From: a bacterium
GTDB lineage: Bacteria; Bacillota; Clostridia; Lachnospirales; Lachnospiraceae
Assembly (NCBI GenBank): GCA_023667365.1
Contig: JAMPAG010000001.1
Span: 233,001 to 297,000 of the forward strand
DNA length: 64,000 nt
Direction of reading: 5' to 3'
Numbering within the stretch: the first letter of the stretch is position 1; each line of letters opens with the position of its first letter. Under the pieces are notes generated by a model. The model searched no databases. It was not told the DNA's origin and saw nothing but the letters and a program-made list of their open reading frames with translations. Below are positions 8,924 through 17,588 of the stretch, in pieces. Position numbers and translations under genes: made by a program.

Positions 8924-9985
8924 TTATAAAATAGCGACAATTTCCATCTTGGGAAATTCGCGCATATCCACGATTCCGTTGTCCGTCTCGATAATCGGGC
9001 GGGAGAGATTGTCGGGATTTACCATGCGTACGGTCGCGTGGGATGCCTGTTCATCATTGAGCGTCACAACATGTCCGACCTGGTGCGCCGCAATGTGCAT
9101 GAGGATCCGCTTGACGGCGGAAAGGTCATATTGGTAAAGACCGCCGCGCTCAAAATTTGTGATGACCTGAAACGGATTGAGCGAATTGCGGTAGCTGCGC
9201 GCGCTGGTCATCGCGTCATAACCGTCAACGATCGCCATATATTTCGCATAGCGGTCGATCGCATCCCCTTTCAGCTTGTTCGGATAACCGGTTCCGTCGT
9301 CGCGCTCGTGATGCATGAGTGCGGCGTTGATGATATGCTGGTCAAGCGGCTGGTTTTTTAACAGATCATAACCGATGGTCGTGTGCGTTTTCATCCAGTT
9401 AAATTCAAAATCGGTCAGTTTGCCGACCTTCCAGATGAGCTTGTCCGGCAGTTTGAGCTTGCCGATGTCGTAAAGAAAACCGCTCAGGATCATCAGATTG
9501 GAATCATTTTCGTCAAACGCAAGCCATGAGGCGAAAACGCCCGCGATCAGTGCGGCGTTTAAGCAATGCGCATAGGTAACGTTATCTTCGCTCGGCAGCA
9601 TACTGTAGAGCATATCAAGAAGCAGATCGCCGTCCCCCACGTTATCATAAAGCGAATGGTAGACAGTCAGCAGCAGATTGGTGTTAATGGACGCGCGTCC
9701 CTCCATGAAGTCATTGATCATATATTTGTAGGCGTCCAGCTGTGTGCGGTATTGCTCCGCAAAACTCTTGAACGCACGGCTGCATGCGATCTTCTCATAA
9801 TGCGTGGTCGTATAATCTTCCGGCTCCATGATGGTAACGACCATGATCTGATAGCGTTTTAATTTGTCGATCGCATTCTGATCAAGCTTGGTGTGAGCAG
9901 GACAGATCACGCCGCTTCGCAAGGAAACGGCATCCTCGGCAAGCTCCATTCCAGGCTGTAAAGCAATGGTTGCAACACTGATCAT
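8924..9985 (-). CDS. HD-GYP domain protein with altered HD pair
   Basis: HD-GYP proteins hydrolyse cyclic di-GMP. The 353-residue protein has an N-terminal domain of about 120 residues with no evident family, then an HD-GYP domain. HHERDDGTGYP and DGYDAMTSARSYR are intact, but the usual HDIGK reads YDIGK (FLYDIGKLKLPD), so the first metal-binding histidine of the pair is a tyrosine. The ATG is preceded on its strand by AGGGGGAG. Cyclic di-GMP turnover is possible but the substitution could lower or alter activity. Confidence 0.85.
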   Translation of the reverse strand: MISVATIALQPGMELAEDAVSLRSGVICPAHTKLDQNAIDKLKRYQIMVVTIMEPEDYTTTHYEKIACSRAFKSFAEQYRTQLDAYKYMINDFMEGRASINTNLLLTVYHSLYDNVGDGDLLLDMLYSMLPSEDNVTYAHCLNAALIAGVFASWLAFDENDSNLMILSGFLYDIGKLKLPDKLIWKVGKLTDFEFNWMKTHTTIGYDLLKNQPLDQHIINAALMHHERDDGTGYPNKLKGDAIDRYAKYMAIVDGYDAMTSARSYRNSLNPFQVITNFERGGLYQYDLSAVKRILMHIAAHQVGHVVTLNDEQASHATVRMVNPDNLSRPIIETDNGIVDMREFPKMEIVAIL

Positions 9986-10013
9986 TTGTAAGCTCCCCCT
10001 TTTTCTACTTTCT

Positions 10014-10042
10014 ACTATAAATTATTCTTTGAGATTGTGCAA
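10014..10042 (-). promoter_or_regulatory. promoter of the HD-GYP gene
   Basis: On the minus strand TTGCAC (10042-10037) and TATAGT (10019-10014) are 17 bases apart. It fires away from the plus-strand operon that begins at 10113. Confidence 0.55.
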
Positions 10043-10072
10043 TGAAAACTGTTAAAACTTCTCAAGATGTGT

Positions 10073-10078
10073 TATGAT
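10073..10078 (+). promoter_or_regulatory. extended -10 promoter element
   Basis: TATGAT preceded by TGT forms an extended -10 element 35 bases before the start at 10113. The -35 region is weak (TGTTAA-like). Confidence 0.4.
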
Positions 10079-10112
10079 GACTGTATCATGTATTTTTTTG
10101 AGGAATATGCTT

Positions 10113-10433
10113 ATGTGGTTTTATCGTCCGCTCATGGTGTCGGAGAGTCTGAAAAAAAAAGAAAAGAAAATATGCCGGAAACTGCGGTTCGGCATCGGTA
10201 TGACGAATGTTTATGTGATCGTGTTAGGCAGCGGCACGAATCTGTTCGACATTTATCACTGTGCATTTTTCAAGTTCCGCTTTCTGCGGAAGCGAAAGCT
10301 CTGCATTGTCGGTCTTGCTGACAGCCATGATGCGGCGGTTGCGATGCTTACGGAATTTATGGCAGATATTTATCGGAAAACGGGCAATACTGATTTTAAG
10401 TCCTATTTTGACCAAAAGGACAAGCCCTGTTAA
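10113..10433 (+). CDS. conserved small protein of unknown function
   Basis: The 106-residue product begins MWFYRPLMVSESLKKKEKK when started at 10113, nine bases after a TTGAGG site. It is basic at its N-terminus, with a compact later part (KLRFGIGMTNVYVIVLGSG, KLCIVGLADSHDAAVAMLTE). I do not recognise a named family. It lies in an operon-like run with a 19-codon ORF and the DUF2953 and gerW genes. No membrane segment or signal peptide is clear. Confidence 0.6.
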   Translation: MWFYRPLMVSESLKKKEKKICRKLRFGIGMTNVYVIVLGSGTNLFDIYHCAFFKFRFLRKRKLCIVGLADSHDAAVAMLTEFMADIYRKTGNTDFKSYFDQKDKPC

Positions 10434-10443
10434 GGAGGACGTT

Positions 10444-10503
10444 ATGATATTGTTTTTGTTTCTTCTGATTATTATGATGCTCACAAATCTGAGGTGGTTA
10501 TGA
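10444..10503 (+). CDS. 19-residue hydrophobic ORF coupled to the DUF2953 gene
   Basis: ATG at 10444 follows a near-perfect AAGGAGG site. The ORF encodes 19 residues, mostly Leu, Ile, Phe and Met, ending NLRWL. Its TGA (10501-10503) overlaps the ATG of the DUF2953 gene at 10500, so translation of this ORF may deliver ribosomes to the next start, which has only GAGGTGG within the ORF itself. It could be a membrane micropeptide or simply a coupling leader. Confidence 0.5.
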   Translation: MILFLFLLIIMMLTNLRWL

Positions 10504-11669
10504 TACATATTTTACTGCTTTTGCTCAAAATCATAGGAATCACCCTGTTGTCGGTTCTCGGACTGCTCATCTTGATCGTATTGGCGGTGCTGTTCGTGCC
10601 GATCCGCTATTCGCTGGACTTAAAAGCGGAGGAACGCGCCGGAAATGACGTTTCACCGCAAGACGGCGCGGATGAGGACGGGCGGACAGGCACAGCGCTT
10701 AAGATTCGTGCGCGCGTATCGTGGCTGCTGCATCTTTTACATGCACAGGCGGTTTATGACGGGGCGTTTAGCGTTGTCATCCGGCTGTTTGGCATCCCGG
10801 TCAGGCGGATACCGGCGCCGGAAGACCGTTCTTCCGCCCCCAAAGAAAAAAAGAAGAAGAAAAAACGTCCGAAAAACGGACACCTTGTTCCGGGGCAGAA
10901 AGCCGCGGGCGATGACGATCGGGAAGGCGGCATGGAAACGGCGGCGGACGATGCAGGAGGATCAGACCATGGCAGTCCGGAAGGCGTGAAGAACGGCGGC
11001 GTGGAAACGGCGGCGGATGGCGGTATGGGAGGATCGGATCGCGGCAGTGCGGAAGCGGCGGCAGACAGCATACCTGCGGACGCAGGCGGCGTCGGTGCGG
11101 CGGCGCATGACAGCGCAGGAGAATCGGAGAACGGCAGTGCGGAAGAATCCGCGGCGGACGGGGAAAAAGTATCCTTTTTTCAGAAGATCGCGCGTTTTTT
11201 CAGAAGACTTGCGGACTTTTTTCGGGCAGTGCGCGTTTTCTTTTCTAAGATTTTATACACAATTCGGAATATCTGTGGTAAGATAGAACATGTTAAGGAA
11301 CAGATCGGCTATTATTGTGGGGTGCTCAAAAGCGAAGAAGGGCAGAATAGTATTGCGCTGGTGAAGCGGGAACTTGGCAGACTGCTCCGGCACATTGCGC
11401 CGACGAAGCTGACCGGAAGTCTGACGCTCGGTATGGAAGATCCGGCGGCGACGGGACAGATCGTTGCAATCCTGAGTATGTTCTATCCCATCTATGGAAA
11501 TAATGTGAGCATCACGCCGGATTTTGATGAGCAATGCATACGCGGCAGTCTGTACCTCAAAGGACGCATTCGGATCTTCACGCTGATCCGGATCGCATGG
11601 CGCGTTTATTTTAATAAGGATATGAAAAAATTTCTGCATATGCTAAAAAGGGAGGAAAATGAAGCATGA
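10500..11669 (+). CDS. DUF2953 (YtfI-like) membrane-associated protein
   Basis: The 389-residue product has one N-terminal membrane helix (about residues 3-33), a low-complexity middle (about 105-220) rich in Gly, Ala and Asp with imperfect repeats of the GGVETAADGG type, and a C-terminal DUF2953 domain around GYYCGVLKSEEGQNSIALVK and LYLKGRIRIFTLIRIAWRVY. In Bacillus the similar ytfI lies next to ytfJ (gerW), as here, which supports a sporulation link. The stop overlaps the gerW start. Confidence 0.8.
   Translation: MIHILLLLLKIIGITLLSVLGLLILIVLAVLFVPIRYSLDLKAEERAGNDVSPQDGADEDGRTGTALKIRARVSWLLHLLHAQAVYDGAFSVVIRLFGIPVRRIPAPEDRSSAPKEKKKKKKRPKNGHLVPGQKAAGDDDREGGMETAADDAGGSDHGSPEGVKNGGVETAADGGMGGSDRGSAEAAADSIPADAGGVGAAAHDSAGESENGSAEESAADGEKVSFFQKIARFFRRLADFFRAVRVFFSKILYTIRNICGKIEHVKEQIGYYCGVLKSEEGQNSIALVKRELGRLLRHIAPTKLTGSLTLGMEDPAATGQIVAILSMFYPIYGNNVSITPDFDEQCIRGSLYLKGRIRIFTLIRIAWRVYFNKDMKKFLHMLKREENEA
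10925..11155 (+). repeat. imperfect in-frame repeats in the DUF2953 linker
   Basis: Three imperfect copies of a GG-x-ETAAD...GGSDxGS unit of about 69-90 bases encode the disordered middle of the protein. Confidence 0.6.
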
Positions 11670-12064
11670 CGGAGAATAATTTTGCACAGGTAATGGAGTC
11701 CCTCTTTAAGGGAATGGATGCGTTTTTATCCGCCAAAACCGTGATCGGCGAAGCGACAAAGATCGGGGACATCATTCTTTTGCCGCTCGTGGATGTTTCG
11801 TTCGGAGTCGGAGCCGGTGCTTCCGCAGCGGAGAAGAAAAACGGCGGAGGCGGCGCTATGACCGGAAAAATGTCTCCGAGTGCGGTGCTCGTCATTAAGC
11901 CGGACGGTTCAACAAAACTTGTCAATGTCAAGAATCAGGATGCAATAACAAAAATTCTTGATATGATCCCGGATGTGGTCGATAAGATCACCAAAAAGAA
12001 ACAGGGCGCGGATGATCTGAGTGATGATGATGCGATCGACGCGGCATTCCCTGAAAATGAATGA
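11666..12064 (+). CDS. gerW: GerW family sporulation protein
   Basis: GerW (YtfJ) family proteins are linked to spore formation and germination. The 132-residue product has the family core TVIGEATKIGDIILLPLVDV, a glycine-rich stretch, and SPSAVLVIKPDGSTKLVNV. The start overlaps the upstream stop (ATGA at 11666-11669) and follows GGGAGGAAAATGAAGC. It supports the view that the organism forms spores. The stop overlaps the following small ORF. Confidence 0.9.
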   Translation: MTENNFAQVMESLFKGMDAFLSAKTVIGEATKIGDIILLPLVDVSFGVGAGASAAEKKNGGGGAMTGKMSPSAVLVIKPDGSTKLVNVKNQDAITKILDMIPDVVDKITKKKQGADDLSDDDAIDAAFPENE

Positions 12065-12240
12065 ACAAAGACGGGTTGGAATGCATAATATCTACTATGA
12101 GGAAGCTGATCGGCTTTGTCCTGATCTGGATTTCCGTCGGGATGGTATTTATGATGTTTCTGCCGAACCTGTTTTGGGGAATTTTATTTAGCGCCTTGTT
12201 GTTTTTTGTCGGGTATCGGTTATTTTCGTGTGATTGCTGA
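12061..12240 (+). CDS. 59-residue membrane protein
   Basis: This ORF starts at an ATG overlapping the gerW stop (ATGA) and ends in a TGA overlapping the next ATG (TGATG), so it is held between two translational couplings. The product begins MNKDGLECIISTMRKL and has two hydrophobic segments (about residues 17-33 and 37-54). A downstream in-frame ATG at 12097 could also serve as start. No family is recognised. Confidence 0.65.
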   Translation: MNKDGLECIISTMRKLIGFVLIWISVGMVFMMFLPNLFWGILFSALLFFVGYRLFSCDC

Positions 12241-12677
12241 TGGATAGAGATTGGGATAAACAAAAACAAAATTTCATAGATGCGGAAAAGATGCGGCTTG
12301 ATTTAGAGCGGCGTATGTTAAAAGAACAGAGCGCGCTGTTTGAACAAAAACTGGAAATCCTGAAAGAGGCGTATATCCAGCTGGATAAGGACAGGCGTAA
12401 GGTAGAGTGGGAAAAGCTTAAATTAAAGGCAGAGCAGGAGCATCAGGAGCGTTCGGACAGGCATGGGAGCGCGGACGAAAGACACGAGACGGATGCATCC
12501 GTGTTTTTTAAGGGCGCGACAAATCAGCTTGCCCTGAAAAAGCGTTATCGCGATCTGATCAAGATTTTCCACACGGACAACCTCTACGGAGATAAGGAGA
12601 CGCTTCAGGCGATCAATTCGGAGTACGAGCGCCTGCAAAAGCGTTACGACGCGCCGTGGCGCCGCAATTCGGGCTAA
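12240..12677 (+). CDS. coiled-coil protein with J-like C-terminal domain
   Basis: The 145-residue product begins with a long charged helix (about residues 5-70, MDRDWDKQKQNFIDAEKMRL onward). Its C-terminus, LKKRYRDLIKIFHTDNLYGD then ETLQAINSEYERLQKRY, resembles helices II-III of a J domain, but the invariant HPD reads HTD. Classical J domains use HPD to stimulate Hsp70, so this is likely a divergent relative without that role. The start overlaps the preceding stop. Confidence 0.65.
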   Translation: MDRDWDKQKQNFIDAEKMRLDLERRMLKEQSALFEQKLEILKEAYIQLDKDRRKVEWEKLKLKAEQEHQERSDRHGSADERHETDASVFFKGATNQLALKKRYRDLIKIFHTDNLYGDKETLQAINSEYERLQKRYDAPWRRNSG

Positions 12678-12751
12678 AAAATCGTGCTTCGCACGCTTTC
12701 AAAGAATCCGCGTAGCGGATTCTTTTGGGACTTGCCTTCGGCAGTTCTTTG
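12678..12751 (+). repeat. hairpin-module spacer B
   Basis: Modules in order: CGTGCTTCGCACG (12683-12695), AAGAATCCGC-gta-GCGGATTCTT (12702-12724) and an eroded ACTTGCC-ttc-GGCAGTTCTTT (12731-12750). It could end transcription of the gerW operon. Confidence 0.75.
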
Positions 12752-12799
12752 GGGTTGTGAAGTTTCTTGCAAATTTTTTACAGAAAATGATTTTTTTGC

Positions 12800-12828
12800 T
12801 TGAAATATAGAATTGTTTCTGGTATGAT
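12800..12828 (+). promoter_or_regulatory. promoter of rpmB
   Basis: TTGAAA (12800-12805) and TATGAT (12823-12828) are 17 bases apart, with TGG giving an extended -10. Confidence 0.7.
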
Positions 12829-12875
12829 ACCATTGTTGTGATTTTTTAGAAATACATCATGTGGGAGGTGTTAAG

Positions 12876-13061
12876 ATGGCTAAATGTGACGTTTGTGGTA
12901 AAGGTGTTCATTTCGGCAATGCGGTCAGCCATTCTCATAGAAGATCGAACCATATCTGGAATTCTAATGTGAAGAGTGTCAGATGCAAAGTAAATGGCGC
13001 ATCGAAGAAACTGCATGTTTGCACAAGATGTCTGAAATCCGGTGCAGTAGAAAGAGCATAA
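12876..13061 (+). CDS. rpmB: 50S ribosomal protein L28
   Basis: The 61-residue product is a normal-length L28. It keeps the zinc-ribbon cysteines (CDVCGK at residues 4-7 and CTRCLK near the end) and the core SHSHRRSNHIWNSNVK. The ATG at 12876 follows GGGAGGTG. The gene stands alone between its own promoter and a terminator, upstream of asp23 and fakA as in many Firmicutes. Confidence 0.97.
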   Translation: MAKCDVCGKGVHFGNAVSHSHRRSNHIWNSNVKSVRCKVNGASKKLHVCTRCLKSGAVERA

Positions 13062-13069
13062 TTGCAGGC

Positions 13070-13105
13070 AGGAAAGAGTTTCGCTTTGCGGGACTCTTTT
13101 TTTTC
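13070..13105 (+). terminator. terminator after rpmB
   Basis: AAAGAGTTTCGC and GCGGGACTCTTT form a stem followed by eight T residues. The arms match the AAAGAGTTTCG module of other spacers. Confidence 0.8.
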
Positions 13106-13182
13106 GTAAAATAATTTTACTTTTGCTTATTCATGTGTATAATAATACATAGATACAGACCAAACAGGAATGGAGGGTTACT

Positions 13183-13539
13183 ATGAAGGGGACGATGAAC
13201 ACACATCTTGGCAACATTGTGATCGACGCGGAAGTCATTGCCCAATATGCGGGCAGTGTTGCGGTTGAGTGCTTCGGGATCGTCGGTATGGCGTCTGTCA
13301 ATGTGAAGGACGGGCTTGTGAAGCTGCTCCGCAGGGAGACGATTACGCACGGTATTCAGGTCACGGTCAACCATAATAAACTTTATCTTGATTTTCATGT
13401 GATCGTTGCTTATGGCGTCAGCATTCTTGCCGTATCCGACAATCTGATCGATAATGTAAAATACAAACTGGAACAATTTACCGGACTGGAGGTTGAGGAG
13501 ATCAACATCTTTGTCGAGGGTGTCCGTGTGATTGATTAA
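13183..13539 (+). CDS. Asp23/Gls24 family envelope stress protein
   Basis: The 118-residue product is a small Asp23 protein of the YloU type, with IVIDAEVIAQYAGSVAVE at its start and VDNVKYKLEQ-like helices near its end. The family is tied to envelope stress and often sits just upstream of fakA, as here. The ATG has GGAGGG upstream. A promoter with TGTG-TATAAT (near 13137) lies before it. Confidence 0.9.
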   Translation: MKGTMNTHLGNIVIDAEVIAQYAGSVAVECFGIVGMASVNVKDGLVKLLRRETITHGIQVTVNHNKLYLDFHVIVAYGVSILAVSDNLIDNVKYKLEQFTGLEVEEINIFVEGVRVID

Positions 13540-13552
13540 GGAGGATAGAGTA

Positions 13553-15259
13553 GTGGCTTCAAATTCTGTGGATGCTAAGATGTTGACAAAGATGTTCTTA
13601 GCCGGCGCTAAAAATCTGGAAAGTAAAAAAGAATGGATCAATGAGCTGAACGTATTCCCCGTACCGGACGGAGATACCGGAACGAATATGACGCTGACGA
13701 TTATGTCTGCGGCGAAGGAGGTTACTGCGCTCGGAGACAGTACAGATATGAAGGCAATCTGCAAGGCGATCTCATCGGGATCCCTGCGCGGCGCAAGAGG
13801 AAATTCCGGCGTGATCTTATCCCAGCTTCTCCGTGGATTTACCAAGGTTGCGGCTGATTTTGACGAACTGACCATTCCCGTGATCGTAGAGGCGATGGAT
13901 AAGGCTGTGGAAACGGCATACAAAGCCGTTATGAAGCCGAAGGAGGGAACGATCCTCACGGTCGCAAAAGGCATTGCCGTAAGAGCGGGAGAACTCTGCG
14001 ACGAGGGCGTGGCCGATCTGGGTACGTTTATCGAGGAATGCATTACATACGGTAATGACGTTCTTGCACGTACTCCGGAAATGCTGCCGGTACTAAAGCA
14101 GGCAGGAGTGGTTGACTCAGGCGGTCAAGGTTTAATGCAGGTCATGGCAGGTATTTATGATGCTTATTGCGGAAAAGAACTCGATTTAACGATTCAGGAT
14201 GCGCCCGCGCGGAGCGGTTCTGCGGGAGGCAGTTCGCTTTCCCCGAATCTTCAGGTTCAGGCGGATATGGAGATCAAGTACGGTTACTGCACGGAGTTCA
14301 TTATTCTTCTGAGTAAGACGTTTAATATCAAGCATGAGATTGATTTCAAGGAGTTTTTGGAATCCATCGGCGATTCCATCGTGCTCGTGGCGGATGACGA
14401 GATCGTGAAGGTGCATGTGCATACGAACGATCCGGGACTTGCCATCCAGCGCGCATTAAAATACGGTCAGCTTTCCAATATGAAGATTGACAATATGCGC
14501 ATGGAGCATCAGGAAAAGCTCTTTAAGATGAGCGAAAAAGGGCAGATGCAGGAGATCGAGCAGGGCAGACCTGCGGCGGAACCGGTCAAGGAACCGCCCA
14601 AAGAGGTCGGGTTCATTGCAGTCGCAGCCGGAGACGGAATGGCGGAAATCTTCAAAGGGCTTGGCGTGGATTTTGTGATCTCAGGCGGTCAGACCATGAA
14701 TCCGAGTACGGAAGATATGCTTGACGCGATCGCAAAGGTCAACGCGGAGAATATTTTCATCCTTCCGAACAATAAGAATATCATTATGGCAGCAAATCAG
14801 GCGGCGGACCTGACCGAGGATAAAAAGATTTTGGTCGTTCCGACAAAGACGATCCCGCAGGGAATCACTTCCGTGATCAATTATACGGAAGATGTATCGC
14901 CGGAAGAAAATTTGGAGGCGATGAAGCAGGGAATCGAAACAGTCAGGACCGGCGAGGTCACCTATGCCATCCGTGACACCACATTGGACGGCAGGGAGAT
15001 CCACAAGGACGATTTCATGGGAATCGGTGACAGCGGACTGCTGGCTGTGTCCAGGGAGCTGTCCCGGACTGCCTGCGATATGATCGACGCCATGATGGAT
15101 GATGACATGGAACTAATCAGCATTTATTACGGCGCGGATGTGGCGGAGGACGACGCGGAAGCGCTTCGCACAGCGGTTGAGGAACGTTATTCTTCCTGTG
15201 ATGTAGAGCTTCAGTACGGCGGTCAGCCTGTGTACTATTATATTGTTTCTGTGGAATAA
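13553..15259 (+). CDS. fakA: fatty acid kinase subunit FakA (DAK2 domain)
   Basis: FakA phosphorylates fatty acids held by FakB proteins so they can enter phospholipid synthesis. The product has the Dak-type ATP site NVFPVPDGDTGTNM at its start, GARGNSGVILSQ, and the C-terminal FakB-binding DegV-like half with ILPNNKNIIMAANQA. The GTG at 13553 (568 residues) is chosen because AAGGAGGA lies eight bases upstream; a TTG at 13532 lies further 5'. No fakB gene is in this window. Confidence 0.92.
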   Translation: MASNSVDAKMLTKMFLAGAKNLESKKEWINELNVFPVPDGDTGTNMTLTIMSAAKEVTALGDSTDMKAICKAISSGSLRGARGNSGVILSQLLRGFTKVAADFDELTIPVIVEAMDKAVETAYKAVMKPKEGTILTVAKGIAVRAGELCDEGVADLGTFIEECITYGNDVLARTPEMLPVLKQAGVVDSGGQGLMQVMAGIYDAYCGKELDLTIQDAPARSGSAGGSSLSPNLQVQADMEIKYGYCTEFIILLSKTFNIKHEIDFKEFLESIGDSIVLVADDEIVKVHVHTNDPGLAIQRALKYGQLSNMKIDNMRMEHQEKLFKMSEKGQMQEIEQGRPAAEPVKEPPKEVGFIAVAAGDGMAEIFKGLGVDFVISGGQTMNPSTEDMLDAIAKVNAENIFILPNNKNIIMAANQAADLTEDKKILVVPTKTIPQGITSVINYTEDVSPEENLEAMKQGIETVRTGEVTYAIRDTTLDGREIHKDDFMGIGDSGLLAVSRELSRTACDMIDAMMDDDMELISIYYGADVAEDDAEALRTAVEERYSSCDVELQYGGQPVYYYIVSVE

Positions 15260-15386
15260 AAAATCGTGCTTCGCACGCTTTCGAAGAATTGCTATCGCAA
15301 TTCTTCATAGGTTGTGAAGGGCAGTTCTTTTGAAATTGCTATCGCAATTCTTCATGGGGTGCCAAAGGCAGTTCTTTGATGATATA
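15260..15386 (+). repeat. hairpin-module spacer C (fakA-recG)
   Basis: CGTGCTTCGCACG (15265-15277) is followed by two copies of a composite of about 48 bases: an ATTGCTATCGCAATTCTTC hairpin and a GGCAGTTCTTT half module. The doubling of the composite suggests local duplication. Confidence 0.75.
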
Positions 15387-15395
15387 GGGAACAAC

Positions 15396-15427
15396 AAAAA
15401 TGGGGCTGTCCGGGCAGCCCCATTTTT
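15396..15427 (+). terminator. terminator upstream of recG
   Basis: AAAAATGGGGCTG and CAGCCCCATTTTT form a perfect stem with loop TCCGGG, 22 bases before the recG start. Confidence 0.85.
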
Positions 15428-15449
15428 AAGATCGGTAAGGGGAGAGGGC

Positions 15450-17495
15450 ATGACAAGTCTGGCAAGTCCTGTGACGGACATTAAAGGAATCGGGCAAAAG
15501 TACGCGCAATTGCTTGAAAAACTGAACATCGGGACTGTCTATGATCTTCTCAACTATTATCCGATGCGCTATGAGGCGTATCCGCAGACGGTACCCATTC
15601 AGGAGACGATTGTTGAGGAAAAGCAGGCGGTCAGTGGGATCATTACGGGTTCCGTCAACATGCGCAGGGTACGCAGTCTTTCCATCTTAACGTTTTCTTT
15701 AAGCGATGAGACGGGCGTGATGCCGATGACGATCTTTAATATGCCGTATCTTCGCAATACGATTTCCGCCGGAAAGCGTTTCGTATGTTACGGCAGGGTT
15801 GTCGCCAAGGGAAGCAAAAAAGCGATGGAACAGCCGGTGCTGTTTAAGCCGGAGGATTATCTGTCCCTTGCGGGAACGCTGCAGCCGCGTTATCATACTG
15901 TAAAGGGGATCACGACAAAGACGATCTTAGGCGCGATCCGAAAGGCGTTAGACGCCGTTTCTGATCTTGCGGATGCCATGCCCTATGCGATCCGCAAACA
16001 ATATGATCTGATGGAATACCGCGCGGCGCTGGAGCGGATTCATTTTCCGTCCACGCAGGATTTGTATGTGGAGGCGAGAAGACGGCTTGTCTTTCAGGAG
16101 TTTTTATATTTTTTAGTCCAGATGAAGGCGGAAAAGACGGTGAGGGAACAGATTCCGAACGCGTATCCGCTTCTGGAGGTAGCGCAGACCAAACGCCTGA
16201 TAGAAAGCCTGCCGTACCGGCTGACTGACGCACAGATGCGTGTGTGGAAGCAGATTGAAGCCGATCTGCAGGCGGATGTGATCATGAACCGTCTCGTACA
16301 GGGGGACGTCGGAAGCGGAAAAACGATCATCGCCGTGCTTGCTCTGCTCATGACCGTATCAAACGGGATGCAGGGCGCGATGATGGCACCGACCGAGGTA
16401 CTTGCGAGACAGCATTTTTCGGCGATACGGGACATGACGAAGCGGTACGATCTGCCGTTTGTGCCCATTCTTCTGACCGGTTCGCTGACGGCAAAAGAAA
16501 AACGGGAAGCCTATGCCGCGATGGAGGAAGGGACGGCGAACGTCATCATCGGAACCCATGCGCTGATACAGGAAAAAGCGCGTTATCACAGCCTTGCGCT
16601 GGTGATTACGGACGAACAGCATCGGTTCGGCGTGCGTCAGCGGGAGGCGCTTGCGGGAAAAGGCGCGATGCCCCACATTCTTGTGATGAGCGCAACGCCG
16701 ATCCCGCGTACATTGGCGATGATCCTGTTCGGAGACTTAAGCATTTCCACGATCGACGAATATCCCAAGAACCGGATCCCAATCAAAAACTGTGTGCTGC
16801 ACCGGGACAAGCGGGAGAGCGCTTACCGTTTTATCCTGAAACAGCTAAACGAGGGGCGGCAGGCTTATGTGATCTGTCCGATGGTGGAGGAGGGCGTTTC
16901 CGAGGAACTGGAAAATGTCGTCGCCTACACGGACAAGCTGCGGGAGGCGTTTCCAAAAAGCATCCGGATTTCCTGTCTGCACGGAAAAATGAAAAACACG
17001 GAAAAGAACCGGATCATGGATGCGTTTGCGGCGCATGACATTGATATTCTTGTTTCTACCACGGTCGTGGAGGTTGGGATCGACGTGCCGAATGCGACGG
17101 TCATTTTGATCGAGAATGCGGAGCGCTTCGGACTTGCCGGACTGCATCAGCTCCGCGGACGAGTGGGCAGGGGCGCTTATCAGTCTTATTGCATTTTTAT
17201 GACGGACAGCGGCGCGAAAGAGACGGAGGAACGGCTGGAGATCCTCGTTCATTCCAACGACGGGTTTCACATTGCGAATGAGGATATGCGCCTGCGCGGA
17301 CCGGGCGACCTGTTCGGTATCCGCCAAAGCGGGATTTTGTCATTCCGGCTGGGGGACATTTATCAGGACAGTATGCTCTTAAAGCAGGCGGCGGAATGCG
17401 CGGATACCGTTCTCGCAAAAGAAGAATTGCTTGCGCCGATCATGGAAGATATTTTGGCACATGACGGAAATATGCCGGACTATCGAACAATCTGA
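15450..17495 (+). CDS. recG: ATP-dependent DNA helicase RecG
   Basis: RecG remodels stalled replication forks and Holliday junctions. The 681-residue product has an N-terminal wedge (OB) domain, Walker A GDVGSGKT, DEQHRFG, MSATPIPRT, and LRGRVGRG in the second helicase lobe, in the right order. The ATG at 15450 follows GGGGAGAGG. Upstream in-frame codons from 15330 fall inside the hairpin spacer and terminator and are not used. Length is normal. Confidence 0.96.
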   Translation: MTSLASPVTDIKGIGQKYAQLLEKLNIGTVYDLLNYYPMRYEAYPQTVPIQETIVEEKQAVSGIITGSVNMRRVRSLSILTFSLSDETGVMPMTIFNMPYLRNTISAGKRFVCYGRVVAKGSKKAMEQPVLFKPEDYLSLAGTLQPRYHTVKGITTKTILGAIRKALDAVSDLADAMPYAIRKQYDLMEYRAALERIHFPSTQDLYVEARRRLVFQEFLYFLVQMKAEKTVREQIPNAYPLLEVAQTKRLIESLPYRLTDAQMRVWKQIEADLQADVIMNRLVQGDVGSGKTIIAVLALLMTVSNGMQGAMMAPTEVLARQHFSAIRDMTKRYDLPFVPILLTGSLTAKEKREAYAAMEEGTANVIIGTHALIQEKARYHSLALVITDEQHRFGVRQREALAGKGAMPHILVMSATPIPRTLAMILFGDLSISTIDEYPKNRIPIKNCVLHRDKRESAYRFILKQLNEGRQAYVICPMVEEGVSEELENVVAYTDKLREAFPKSIRISCLHGKMKNTEKNRIMDAFAAHDIDILVSTTVVEVGIDVPNATVILIENAERFGLAGLHQLRGRVGRGAYQSYCIFMTDSGAKETEERLEILVHSNDGFHIANEDMRLRGPGDLFGIRQSGILSFRLGDIYQDSMLLKQAAECADTVLAKEELLAPIMEDILAHDGNMPDYRTI

Positions 17496-17588
17496 GCAAT
17501 TTGTAGAACGAAGCAAAGATATGATGCGACCGGCAGCTATGCCGATTGTATTATCGAACGAGCCAAGAAGGAAAGGTATGGTAATTTT

